Of a stretch of DNA of 64,000 nucleotides, positions 32,156-40,434 are shown in pieces. The first letter of the stretch is position 1. Every line of letters starts with the position of its first letter. The stretch is taken from the NCBI GenBank assembly GCA_964473365.1, contig CAYYOV010000004.1:61629-125628 (forward strand), given 5' to 3'. Below the pieces are notes generated by a model. That model worked only from the letters and a program-made list of their open reading frames with translations. It searched no databases and was not told where the DNA came from. The DNA comes from 2-02-FULL-55-14 sp964473365. GTDB taxonomy: Bacteria > Bacteroidota > Ignavibacteria > UBA10030. A program made the position numbers and the translations under genes.

Positions 32156-34912
32156 ATGCTCGAGACACAGGTCACGTCCCCAGCTGGGGCCGAGCAAAAA
32201 GAAGGATCATCCGCCAAGCGTGGTCTAACGTTTGAGCGATATTTCACGACGGCGGGCGTTCATCCGTTCGACCAGGTCGAATGGGAGCTGCGCACGGCGG
32301 TGATCGCGAACGAGCGTGGCCAGAAGGTGTTCGAGCAGAAGGACGTGGAAATCCCGAAATCGTGGTCGATGACGGCCACCAATGTCGTGGTCTCCAAGTA
32401 CTTCCACGGGCACGTTGGTACCCCCGAACGCGAGCGGAGCGTCAAGCAGCTCATCGAGCGGGTTGCCCGGTCGTACCATACCTGGGGGCTGAAGGGCAAC
32501 TATTTCGCCACGCCCGAAGATGCCAACATCTTCTATGATGAGCTTGTTTTCCTCCTCGTCAACCAGCTCATGGCCTTCAACAGCCCGGTTTGGTTCAACG
32601 TCGGCGTCGAGGAGAAGCCGCAGTGTTCAGCCTGCTTCATCAACTCCGTGAAGGATTCGATGGAATCGATCCTCACGCTGGCGAAGACCGAGGGAATGCT
32701 GTTCAAGTTCGGCTCGGGGACGGGTTCGAACCTCTCGACGCTTCGTTCGTCGAAAGAGAGCCTTTCCGGCGGTGGCACGGCCTCCGGGCCCGTATCGTTC
32801 ATGCGCGGCTTCGATGCGTTTGCGGGCGTCATCAAGTCGGGTGGCAAGACCCGCCGTGCGGCCAAGATGGTGATCCTGAACGTCGACCATCCGGATGTCG
32901 TGGAGTTCATCAACTCGAAGGCCGACGAAGAAAAGAAGGCCTGGGCGCTTATCGACGCCGGATATGACGGCGGGTTCAACGTCCCCGGTGGCGCCTACGA
33001 TTCCGTCTTCTTCCAGAACGCCAACCACTCCGTACGGGTCACCGACGAGTTCATGAAGGCCGTCCTCGAAGACAAGGAATGGTGGACGTCGGCCGTGACG
33101 AACGGACGCCCGGTCGAGAAGCTGCGAGCCCGCGAGGTCATGCGGCAGATCGCCGATGCGGCGTGGATCTGCGGTGATCCGGGCCTCCAGTACCATACGA
33201 CCATTAACAACTGGCATACGAGCTCCAACACGGCGCCGATCAACTCGTCGAATCCGTGCTCGGAGTACATGTTCCTCGACGACACGGCCTGCAACCTGGC
33301 GTCGCTCAACCTGATGAAGTTCCGCCGTGCCGACCACTCGTTCGACGTCGAGGCCTTCAGGAAGGCCATCCAGGTGACGCTGACGGCCATGGAGATCTCC
33401 GTCGATAATTCATCGTACCCGACCCCAGCTATCACGCAAAACTCGCACGACTACCGACCGCTCGGCCTGGGCTATGCCAATCTGGGCGCGCTCCTGATGT
33501 CGCGCGGCCTGGCGTACGACAGCGACGAAGGCCGTTCGATGGCGGCTGCTATCACGTCGCTCATGTGCGGAGAGGCCTACCGGCAATCGGCACTGATCGC
33601 GCGCGAAGTTGGACCGTTCAAGGGATTCGAAAAGAACAAGGAGCCCATGATGAAGGTCATGGGCAAGCACGGGATCTATGCCGAGAAGATCGACCGGACG
33701 CACGTCCAGGCCGACCTGTGGGAAGCATCCGCTTCCGTGTGGAAGGACGTCGTGAAGTTCGGGAACCAGTATGGCATCCGGAACTCACAGGCGACGGTCC
33801 TGGCACCGACCGGAACGATCGGCTTCATGATGGACTGCGACACGACCGGCGTCGAGCCCGACATCGCCCTCGTCAAGTACAAGAAGCTCGTCGGCGGCGG
33901 CCTCCTCAAGATCGTCAACCTGACGGTCCCGGAAGCCCTGCGGAAACTCGGCTACGACTCCGAACAGATCGAACACATCGTCGCCTTCATCGACAAGAAC
34001 GATACCATCGAAGGCGCTCCGCACCTCAAGGAAGAGCATCTTCCGGTGTTCGACTGTGCATTCAAGCCCGCCAAGGGCGAACGGTCGATCCAGTACATGG
34101 GCCACATCAAGATGATGGGGGCCGTCCAGCCGTTCCTTTCCGGTGCGATCTCCAAGACGGTCAATATGCCGCATGAGGTAACGGTTGAGGACATCGAACA
34201 GGCATACGTCGAGGCCTGGCGCCTCGGCCTGAAGGCGATCGCCGTCTACCGCGATGGATGCAAGCGCACGCAGCCCCTCAGCACGTCGCTCGACGCGCCG
34301 AAGGACAAGGAACTGACAACGACCGGCAAGATCACGCCCGCCCGGCGCCGGTTGCCGGACGAGCGGCAGTCGATCACGCACAAATTCTCGATCGCTGGCC
34401 ATGAAGGGTACATCACCGTCGGGATGTTCGAGGACGGTATGCCAGGGGAGCTGTTCATCACGATGTCGAAGGAGGGATCGACGATCTCCGGCCTGATGGA
34501 TTCGCTTGCGACGGCCGTATCGATCTCGCTTCAGTACGGCGTGCCTCTCAAGGTGCTCGTCGACAAGTTCAGCCACGCTCGCTACGAGCCCTCGGGCTTC
34601 ACGAACAACCCTGATATTCCGATCGCCAAGTCGTTGAGCGACTACATCTTCCGCTGGCTTGGAAAGAAGTTCATCAAGGAAGACGGCACGGCAACCTCGC
34701 CGGCGACGATCTCCCACGAAGCCGCGGCCGAACCCAAGGCCGTCTTGCAGTCCGCCGCGACCCAGGCCTCCTCGGTAATGGAACAGAACGAGAAGGCGGT
34801 GTTCGCGAACCAGGCCGACGCTCCGCCGTGCCACGAATGCGGCGCGATCATGATCCGGAGCGGATCGTGCTACAAGTGCCTCGAGTGCGGGAGCACGAGC
34901 GGTTGTTCGTGA
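32156..34912 (+). CDS. nrdJ: Adenosylcobalamin-dependent (class II) ribonucleotide reductase
   Basis: The 918-residue enzyme reduces ribonucleotides using a B12-generated thiyl radical. ATG 32156 follows a perfect AAGGAGG by five bases; 31 upstream in-frame codons belong to the leader. The ten-stranded barrel shows NSPVWFNVG, QCSACFINSV, FKFGSGTGSNLSTLRS, INSSNPCSEYMFLDDTACNLASLNL (the N-x-C-x-E active-site triad) and LAPTGTIGFMMDCDTTGVEP. GLKAIAVYRDGCKRTQPL precedes a second domain typical of TIGR02504-type NrdJ (ITHKFSIAGHEGYITVGMFEDG). A C-terminal CHECG...CYKCLECGSTSGCS tail should be the zinc ribbon and redox-shuttle cysteines. Confidence 0.96.
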   Translation: MLETQVTSPAGAEQKEGSSAKRGLTFERYFTTAGVHPFDQVEWELRTAVIANERGQKVFEQKDVEIPKSWSMTATNVVVSKYFHGHVGTPERERSVKQLIERVARSYHTWGLKGNYFATPEDANIFYDELVFLLVNQLMAFNSPVWFNVGVEEKPQCSACFINSVKDSMESILTLAKTEGMLFKFGSGTGSNLSTLRSSKESLSGGGTASGPVSFMRGFDAFAGVIKSGGKTRRAAKMVILNVDHPDVVEFINSKADEEKKAWALIDAGYDGGFNVPGGAYDSVFFQNANHSVRVTDEFMKAVLEDKEWWTSAVTNGRPVEKLRAREVMRQIADAAWICGDPGLQYHTTINNWHTSSNTAPINSSNPCSEYMFLDDTACNLASLNLMKFRRADHSFDVEAFRKAIQVTLTAMEISVDNSSYPTPAITQNSHDYRPLGLGYANLGALLMSRGLAYDSDEGRSMAAAITSLMCGEAYRQSALIAREVGPFKGFEKNKEPMMKVMGKHGIYAEKIDRTHVQADLWEASASVWKDVVKFGNQYGIRNSQATVLAPTGTIGFMMDCDTTGVEPDIALVKYKKLVGGGLLKIVNLTVPEALRKLGYDSEQIEHIVAFIDKNDTIEGAPHLKEEHLPVFDCAFKPAKGERSIQYMGHIKMMGAVQPFLSGAISKTVNMPHEVTVEDIEQAYVEAWRLGLKAIAVYRDGCKRTQPLSTSLDAPKDKELTTTGKITPARRRLPDERQSITHKFSIAGHEGYITVGMFEDGMPGELFITMSKEGSTISGLMDSLATAVSISLQYGVPLKVLVDKFSHARYEPSGFTNNPDIPIAKSLSDYIFRWLGKKFIKEDGTATSPATISHEAAAEPKAVLQSAATQASSVMEQNEKAVFANQADAPPCHECGAIMIRSGSCYKCLECGSTSGCS

Positions 34913-34987
34913 CGAGGACGGAGGCAGGAGAGGGATTCGGTTGTTGAACCTCTGAAGAAGGATCCTCCACAAGGTCGGTAGAATGGC

Positions 34988-35031
34988 AAACGGGTAGTCC
35001 TCCCAAAGGAGAACTACCCGTTTCGTTTTCT
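34988..35031 (+). terminator. Intrinsic terminator after nrdJ
   Basis: AAACGGGTAGT (34988-34998) pairs perfectly with ACTACCCGTTT (35013-35023), with an inner CCTCC/GGAG extension, and is followed by CGTTTTCTT. Confidence 0.92.
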
Positions 35032-35124
35032 TCTGATCCCATCGACCGGCTTCCGCGGCGAGTCAGGAACACTCCGCTGACTCCTGAATTCTACCTCCTC
35101 GCTCCTAACTCCTGCCTCCTGGCC

Positions 35125-35625
35125 TCACAGCTTGCTCACATCCTCGATGAGCTTCCACCCGCTTCCGCTCTTTTCCAGGCCGACCGGCTTGAGGCCGTAC
35201 GGCCGGCCCTGCGTCTCGTTGAAGAAATCCATCATCTCGATCCGGGCCGGGGTGAATTTGATCAGTACGTAGTCGTCGGCGTCAGGGCCGCCGGGATAGA
35301 GGTCGGTCCAATCGGCACGCCAGTACTGGGCCTTCTTGGCCGGGTCGTTCACGATCGTAAGTGTCCCGACGAATGACGCATACCCGGCATTCTTGGGGTT
35401 CATGATCGAGATCGTCCCGTTGGCGTTCTTCTTGATCTCCTGCACTTTTCGGGAGTTCGGTGCTGCGCCGAACCACAGGGTGAAGTCGGCCTCTGGCGTA
35501 AAGGGCTGCATCAGCCGTGCCTGGATCTCTCCGCCGTTCCCATGCGTCAGGAAGAAGCAATACTCCGATTCCTTCAGCATCCGGCGAAGGGTGGTCAGGG
35601 CGTCGTCAAGCGTCATGCGCTGCAT
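35125..35625 (-). CDS. Pyridoxamine 5'-phosphate oxidase-family (general stress protein 26-like) protein
   Basis: The 166-residue split-barrel protein starts at the ATG at 35625 (MQRMTLDDALTTLRRML), or three codons later at 35616. Features include YCFFLTHGNGGEIQARLMQPF, the strand pair that binds FMN phosphate, then ADFTLWFGAAPNSRKVQEIKKNANGTISI, YASFVGTLTIVNDPAKKAQYWRADWTDLYPGG, and VLIKFTPARIEMMDFF. The order and WxxxWxxxYPGGPD-like segment match the COG3871 group. These proteins bind flavin or F420, and their physiological role is mostly unknown. It converges on nrdJ. Confidence 0.86.
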   Translation of the reverse strand: MQRMTLDDALTTLRRMLKESEYCFFLTHGNGGEIQARLMQPFTPEADFTLWFGAAPNSRKVQEIKKNANGTISIMNPKNAGYASFVGTLTIVNDPAKKAQYWRADWTDLYPGGPDADDYVLIKFTPARIEMMDFFNETQGRPYGLKPVGLEKSGSGWKLIEDVSKL

Positions 35626-35727
35626 GGTCGTGCGTCTGGTAATGGTGGGATGGTCCGGACGTCGTTCTCGCATCGAACTTGGCGAGAAATGAGGCCAGAA
35701 TCAAGGTAAGCCCGGTCCCCCGGGCCG

Positions 35728-35756
35728 TTGCATTTGAGCGTGAATCGCCCTAACCT
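35728..35756 (+). promoter_or_regulatory. Putative promoter of the M19 dipeptidase gene
   Basis: TTGCAT at 35728-35733 and TAACCT at 35751-35756 are separated by 17 bases. The start near 35764 gives a leader of about 20 bases before the ATG at 35785. Confidence 0.4.
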
Positions 35757-35784
35757 ACGCGCCATCCAATCCAAGAGCGTTCCC

Positions 35785-36990
35785 ATGAAGCGATCGTTTG
35801 TCCTCCTCCTGTTGGTTGCCAGCATCGGTTCGGCCCAATCCGCCGACCCCACGCTGGTGCGCGCCCGACAGCTGGCCCAGCAATACATCATTGTGGACAC
35901 GCATGTCGACGTCCCCTACCGCCTGCGGGAAAAGTGGGAGGATGTTTCCATGTCGGCACCCGGCGGCGAATTCGACTATCCGCGAGCGAAGGAAGGAGGG
36001 CTCGATGCTCCTTTCATGTCCGTCTACATCCCGTCGGACAAGGAGGACAACGGTGCCAAGGCACTGGCGGACACGCTCATCGTGGGCGTCGAGAATCTGG
36101 CCAAGTGGCACAAGGACAAGTTTGCGCTGGCTGTGAGCGCTGCCCAGGTCCGGGCCAACAGCGCGAAAGGCCTCATTTCGCTTCCCATGGGAATGGAGAA
36201 CGGCTCGCCGATCGACCACAAGCTGGAGAATGTGAAGTACTTCGCCGGCCGGGGCATTCGCTACATCACGCTGGCACACGCGAAGTCGAACCACATCAGC
36301 GATGCAGCCTACGATACGACCCGCCCCTGGGGCGGCCTGAGCCCGTTCGGAGAGCAGGTGGTGGCCGAAATGAACCGCTGGGGCATCATGGTGGACGTGT
36401 CGCATCTCACAGATGCTTCGATCGAAGATTGCCTCCGTGTGTCACGCTCGCCACTCATCGCATCGCATTCGTCCTGCCGCGCGTTCACGCCGGGCTTTGA
36501 ACGGAACCTGTCGGACGACCTCATCAAGGCGATCGCAGCCAAAGGGGGAGTGGTGATGATCAACTTTGGGTCGTCATTCCTGACGGCCGCGTTCCAGGCC
36601 TATGAGGAGACCGGGCGTCGGGAAGTGATGGCGATGCTGCGCGCAAAGGGTCTTCGCTTCTCCGATCCTGGCGCCCAAGATGTCATCAAAGCGTACCAGA
36701 AGGAGCACCCCACGCCGTACGCCACGGTCAGCGATGTGGCGGACCACATCGACCACATTGTTCGCCTTGCCGGCATCGATCACGTGGGGATCGGGTCAGA
36801 TTTCGATGGGGTCGGAGATTCGCTTCCGATCGGCCTGAAATCCGTCGCCGACTATCCCAATCTGCTTGCCGAACTGCTACGGCGGAAGTATTCGGAGGAT
36901 GACATCAAAAAGATCTGCGGCGAGAACCTGCTTCGCGTATGGGAGGCGAACGACCGAATCGCGACTGAGTTCCAGAAAGGCGCGAAGTAG
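35785..36990 (+). CDS. Secreted membrane dipeptidase (peptidase family M19)
   Basis: The 401-residue protein starts at ATG 35785 with a signal peptide (MKRSFVLLLLVASIGSAQS). The renal-dipeptidase fold is clear: the first zinc ligands in IIVDTHVDVPYRL, the bridging glutamate in SLPMGMENGSPI, RYITLAHAKSNHISDAA, GIMVDVSHLTD and PLIASHSSCRAFTP with further metal-binding histidines, and HVGIGSDFDGVGDSLPIGLKSVADYP. It should hydrolyse dipeptides, possibly including D-amino acid-containing ones, in the periplasm. It is a single-gene unit ending at a very strong terminator. Confidence 0.93.
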   Translation: MKRSFVLLLLVASIGSAQSADPTLVRARQLAQQYIIVDTHVDVPYRLREKWEDVSMSAPGGEFDYPRAKEGGLDAPFMSVYIPSDKEDNGAKALADTLIVGVENLAKWHKDKFALAVSAAQVRANSAKGLISLPMGMENGSPIDHKLENVKYFAGRGIRYITLAHAKSNHISDAAYDTTRPWGGLSPFGEQVVAEMNRWGIMVDVSHLTDASIEDCLRVSRSPLIASHSSCRAFTPGFERNLSDDLIKAIAAKGGVVMINFGSSFLTAAFQAYEETGRREVMAMLRAKGLRFSDPGAQDVIKAYQKEHPTPYATVSDVADHIDHIVRLAGIDHVGIGSDFDGVGDSLPIGLKSVADYPNLLAELLRRKYSEDDIKKICGENLLRVWEANDRIATEFQKGAK

Positions 36991-37036
36991 CGCGCCGAAC
37001 GACCCAAGAAGCCGGGATCGCACGCCGGCCGCGTAT

Positions 37037-37076
37037 GACAATGCCCCGGAATGGCTTCCGGGGCATTGTCATTTCT
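37037..37076 (+). terminator. Intrinsic terminator after the dipeptidase gene
   Basis: A perfect 15-bp stem, 37037-37051 with 37056-37070 (GACAATGCCCCGGAA and its complement), closes a four-base loop and is followed by ATTTCT. It can act for both convergent genes. Confidence 0.88.
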
Positions 37077-37102
37077 GATCGGGCGCTTGCGTCGGTCGCT
37101 GT

Positions 37103-37963
37103 CTATGGTTGCGTCAGGCGTCGCTTGCCGGTCCCATCCGTTCGCATCAGCCACAGCCCCCCGTCGTCAGCAGCGGTCCTTGTGTAAGCGATCCACTGTC
37201 CGTTCGGGCTGACAGCCGGGTAGTCGCCACCGTCCGTCGTCAGTTGGCGCGATTGGAGCGTCGTGACGGAGACGGACCAGACCTGCGGCTGCTCGTCAAG
37301 CGGCTTTCGGCCGAAGAAGACGGTGGAGCCGTCGGGGGACGGAACGAAGAAGGCGCAGTCGTCGACGGTGCGGAGGGTGAACAGGTCCCGAACGATCGCA
37401 GAGTCGACGTTGGCCCGTTGCACCACGTACGCATACTGGCCGGCTTCGACATACGACACGCCGATCAAAACCGAACGGGTGTTCGGGATCCAGTGAACAA
37501 ACGTTCCCACCGGGCTGACCCACGACTCAACGCCGCTGGTCAGGTCGAGCGTCATGACGCCGCTGCGGATGAAGGCGATCGTCCTTCCGTCGGTCGACCA
37601 CGTCGGCCGGATACTTCCCGGCCCGGTCACGAGCACACGGAGACTGTCACTGTCTACCTTGCGTGCCACGATCTGTCCGAGCTGGTAGAACGCCACCCAT
37701 TGCCCGTCGGGAGACCACGTGCCTCCGCCGATATCGCCTGCATGGATCAAACGGAGGTTAGAACCGTTGGTATCGACCGACCAGATGCCGAGGGAACCAG
37801 CATCGGTGTTTGTGAAGCCGATGCGGTCGCTCCCCGGCGACCAGAAGGGACGGATATGGCGGTACGCCGATAGGTCCGGGGTGTCCGGGGCAGTGGAAGA
37901 TTCACACCCGGTGAGGGGGATGAGAGTGGCGACGATGGCAACGAACACCGGAAGGCATCGCAT
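37103..37963 (-). CDS. WD40-like (TolB-type) beta-propeller lipoprotein
   Basis: The 286-residue protein has a lipoprotein signal (MRCLPVFVAIVATLIPLTGC, lipobox LTGC). The body is a series of TolB/PD40 blades: IRPFWSPGSDRIGFTN, GGTWSPDGQWVAFYQ, IRPTWSTDGRTIAFIR, CAFFVPSPDGSTVFFGR, YPAVSPNGQWIAYTR, ending LWLMRTDGTGKRRLT. About six short blades suggest a complete small propeller. The partner is unknown; these domains mediate protein contacts or sense cell-wall ligands. It begins 20 bases after the carA stop and may be expressed with it, though the functions are unrelated. Confidence 0.82.
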   Translation of the reverse strand: MRCLPVFVAIVATLIPLTGCESSTAPDTPDLSAYRHIRPFWSPGSDRIGFTNTDAGSLGIWSVDTNGSNLRLIHAGDIGGGTWSPDGQWVAFYQLGQIVARKVDSDSLRVLVTGPGSIRPTWSTDGRTIAFIRSGVMTLDLTSGVESWVSPVGTFVHWIPNTRSVLIGVSYVEAGQYAYVVQRANVDSAIVRDLFTLRTVDDCAFFVPSPDGSTVFFGRKPLDEQPQVWSVSVTTLQSRQLTTDGGDYPAVSPNGQWIAYTRTAADDGGLWLMRTDGTGKRRLTQP

Positions 37964-37983
37964 GAGGCCTCCGCAGGTTGGGC

Positions 37984-39129
37984 TCAGGCCGGGACTTTCA
38001 CCGCGCGCTCCATGAGCTGAATGAAGTGCGCGAAGAGGTAGTCGCTGTCGTGCGGTCCCGGAGACGCTTCGGGATGGTACTGGACGGAGAACAGAGGAAG
38101 CGAACGGTGGCGGAAGCCCTCGTTCGTCCTGTCGTTCAAATTGACATGCGTGATCTCGACAGCATCGTTCGAGAGCGAGTCCGGATCGACCGCGAATCCG
38201 TGATTCTGCGACGTGATCTCGATCTCGTTTGTCAGAAGGTTCTTGACCGGATGGTTGGCGCCCCGATGGCCGAACTTCAGCTTGAAGGTCTTTCCGCCGA
38301 GAGCGAGAGCAAGCAACTGATGTCCCAGGCAGATGCCGAAGATCGGCTTGACACCGATCAGTTTCTTGATGTTGGCGATCCCGTAACGCACGGCTGCCGG
38401 GTCACCTGGTCCGTTCGACAGGAAGATGCCGTCGGGCGCCATCGCGAGCACATCCTCGGCGGGGAAAGCTGCCGGGACCACTGTGAGGTCGCATCCGTAC
38501 GAGGTCAGCCGTCTGAGAATATTGTGCTTCACACCGTAGTCGTAGACGACGACCTTCCAGCGTTTTCCGTTCTGCTTCACGCTGGCATCGGGACGGAGGG
38601 CGAACGGCGTCCGGTCGACCTCGGACCAGGCGTACGATGCGTCGGTCGTGACAACTTTTGCCAGGTCCAACCCATTCATTTCGGGGCTGGCACAGACCAT
38701 GTCGAGGATAGCGGCCTCATCGCGGTCCGACGTCGTGATGATCCCCCGCATGGCTCCGCTGGTCCGGATCATCTTTGTCAGCTTGCGGGTGTCGATCCCT
38801 TGAATACCGATGATACCGTGTTGCGCCAACCACTGGCCGAGGCTCTGTCCTGCGCGGAAGTTGCTGTAGTAGTCGAAGTACTCACGCACGACAAATCCCG
38901 CCACCTGGGGTTTCACGGACTCCATATCATCGAGATTCACGCCGTAGTTGCCGATCTGCGTGTAGGTCATCGTCACGATCTGGCCAGCGTAGGAGGGGTC
39001 GGTGAGGATCTCCTGGTAGCCGGTCATGCTTGTGTTGAAGACCACCTCGCCCATCGTCTCGTTCGACGTGGCTCCGAAGGCCTCTCCGTGAAAAACGGTG
39101 CCGTTTTCGAGGATCAATCGCGCGTTCAT
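37984..39129 (-). CDS. carA: Carbamoyl-phosphate synthase small subunit
   Basis: The 381-residue glutaminase subunit supplies ammonia to CarB for pyrimidine and arginine synthesis. The start is the ATG at 39129 (MNARLILENGTVFHGEAFG). GEVVFNTSMTGYQEILTDPSYAGQIVTMTYTQIGNYGVN and GIDTRKLTKMIRTSGAMRGII are the N-domain hallmarks. The class I amidotransferase domain shows FLSNGPGDP, the nucleophile in PIFGICLGHQLLALALGG, and SVQYHPEASPGPHDSDYLF with the catalytic His and Glu. carB is not adjacent. The promoter lies only eight bases from the start codon. Confidence 0.96.
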   Translation of the reverse strand: MNARLILENGTVFHGEAFGATSNETMGEVVFNTSMTGYQEILTDPSYAGQIVTMTYTQIGNYGVNLDDMESVKPQVAGFVVREYFDYYSNFRAGQSLGQWLAQHGIIGIQGIDTRKLTKMIRTSGAMRGIITTSDRDEAAILDMVCASPEMNGLDLAKVVTTDASYAWSEVDRTPFALRPDASVKQNGKRWKVVVYDYGVKHNILRRLTSYGCDLTVVPAAFPAEDVLAMAPDGIFLSNGPGDPAAVRYGIANIKKLIGVKPIFGICLGHQLLALALGGKTFKLKFGHRGANHPVKNLLTNEIEITSQNHGFAVDPDSLSNDAVEITHVNLNDRTNEGFRHRSLPLFSVQYHPEASPGPHDSDYLFAHFIQLMERAVKVPA

Positions 39130-39137
39130 CGTCCTGA

Positions 39138-39166
39138 AATATACGGACAAGTCGTGGGGGAATCAA
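39138..39166 (-). promoter_or_regulatory. Promoter of carA
   Basis: On the minus strand TTGATT (39166-39161) is followed after 17 bases by TATATT (39143-39138). Only eight bases separate the -10 box from the ATG at 39129, so the predicted transcript is essentially leaderless. Confidence 0.75.
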
Positions 39167-39359
39167 AGGTGGTGCGCGACCAGGAGACGAGGGAACGGTA
39201 TGCTCGTCGCTCAGCAGGCAAGGCGCGTACGCAGAAGCGGGTCGCCGTCTTCGATGGCAACCCGCTTTCTGTACCAACACTGGATCGTCTCCGGCCAACA
39301 AGAGCCCGAACGCCCTGATCTCAGGGGTCCGTCATCGACCAACCTCCGGCGTACGTCGC

Positions 39360-39788
39360 CTATGGTGTACGCTCGGGGGCTCCTGCGGCAGGCGCCGGCT
39401 GGAACAGGCGGATCGTGTCGTCGTGGAACAGCACCCAGATCGTGTATGCGCCCAGGCACGTGCCAAGCGGAATGCGCCACAGATTCAGGAACGAAACGAT
39501 GAGAAGGAGGATGCGCCCCCATTCTTTCCGCTTGAGGACGGCGGCACCGCCGACGATGCCGGCGATCGATACCACCGCCATCAGAACGGCAGCGACGATG
39601 AGCACGACCCACACAATGTCGAACACTTCTACAGGCACGTCCTCAAGGTCCAGAGCACGAATGTGCTGAAGGACGCCCATGAGCCAGTCGAAGAACAGGG
39701 CGATCCCGAACAGGATGGATGCGAGCAATAGGATGAGCGACCGGTAGACGATGTTAAAGATCCCGGCGAGCGTCAGATGTTTCTCCAT
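39360..39788 (-). CDS. Small integral membrane protein of unknown function
   Basis: The 142-residue protein starts at the ATG at 39788 with GGAGG five bases upstream. I do not recognise the family. Three to four hydrophobic helices are visible: IFNIVYRSLILLLASILFGIALFF, VFDIVWVVLIVAAVLMAVVSIAGIVGGAAVL, and ILLLIVSFLNLWRIPLGTCLGAYTIWVLF. The layout resembles DUF-type four-helix proteins of the DUF4064 kind, but this is only a shape similarity. It follows an RsbRD-N-like gene. Confidence 0.7.
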   Translation of the reverse strand: MEKHLTLAGIFNIVYRSLILLLASILFGIALFFDWLMGVLQHIRALDLEDVPVEVFDIVWVVLIVAAVLMAVVSIAGIVGGAAVLKRKEWGRILLLIVSFLNLWRIPLGTCLGAYTIWVLFHDDTIRLFQPAPAAGAPERTP

Positions 39789-39851
39789 GGAGGCCTCCGA
39801 GTGAGCGGACATCCAGATTGTACGGGGTGGGCGTCCAAAAGTTCTGCGTTT

Positions 39852-40301
39852 TTACGTTCCGATGAACATTTCGGTCAGGTCGAGCGTCTGTGCCCGGCGT
39901 TTGGAGGCCAACGACACGTATTCGAGCGCCAGGGCGTCTGTGCCTGCGCCGAGCACGGTGCTGATCAGGCCAAAGGCCGTCGGATAGTCGTCCGGTGGGA
40001 TGTGCCGCGTCAGATGCCGCCAGAGGGTCTCTTCGAGCACGTGGTAGGCCGTCTGTACTTCCGAAAGGTCGAATCCCTGATGATACCGCTGGCGGGCGAG
40101 TTCCTGGGAGTAGGTGATAATGGGGATGAGGTTCTTGGACTTGACGCTTTGAATGACGAGACGGAACAGATTCGTGAGCCGTTGGGTATTCTCGACCGCG
40201 TGGCTCCGGCGATAATGGTGTAGTCGTGACTTGTTCAGTGACTCGTGGGCATCAAAGATGATCGCCGCCTGGCGTTGCTCGAGAAGTTCGGCGAGTTCCA
40301 T
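39852..40301 (-). CDS. RsbRD N-terminal-domain-like (helical sensor) protein
   Basis: The 149-residue, all-helical protein starts at the ATG at 40301 (MELAELLEQRQAAIIFDAHESL). The segment TNLFRLVIQSVKSKNLIPIITYSQELARQRYHQGFDLSEVQTAYHVLEETLWRHLTRHIP resembles the RsbRD_N/PF14361 domain found on RsbT co-antagonists and some histidine kinases, where it forms a dimeric globin-like helical bundle. No STAS or kinase domain is attached, so it is a stand-alone sensor module. It lies downstream of the 606-residue uncharacterised protein. A GAF-SpoIIE phosphatase is encoded 13 kb away. Confidence 0.6.
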   Translation of the reverse strand: MELAELLEQRQAAIIFDAHESLNKSRLHHYRRSHAVENTQRLTNLFRLVIQSVKSKNLIPIITYSQELARQRYHQGFDLSEVQTAYHVLEETLWRHLTRHIPPDDYPTAFGLISTVLGAGTDALALEYVSLASKRRAQTLDLTEMFIGT

Positions 40302-40434
40302 GGCTGGTCTCCGTGATCGGTGGGACGACAGCGAACGGCGCTGTCTCCACGAAGGTACGGAGTTTTTCTGATGCAGGGGGTCCTGAGATCGGACCCGTTC
40401 GCAGGGATGAGAATCGGAGAGCGAGGGAGGAACG

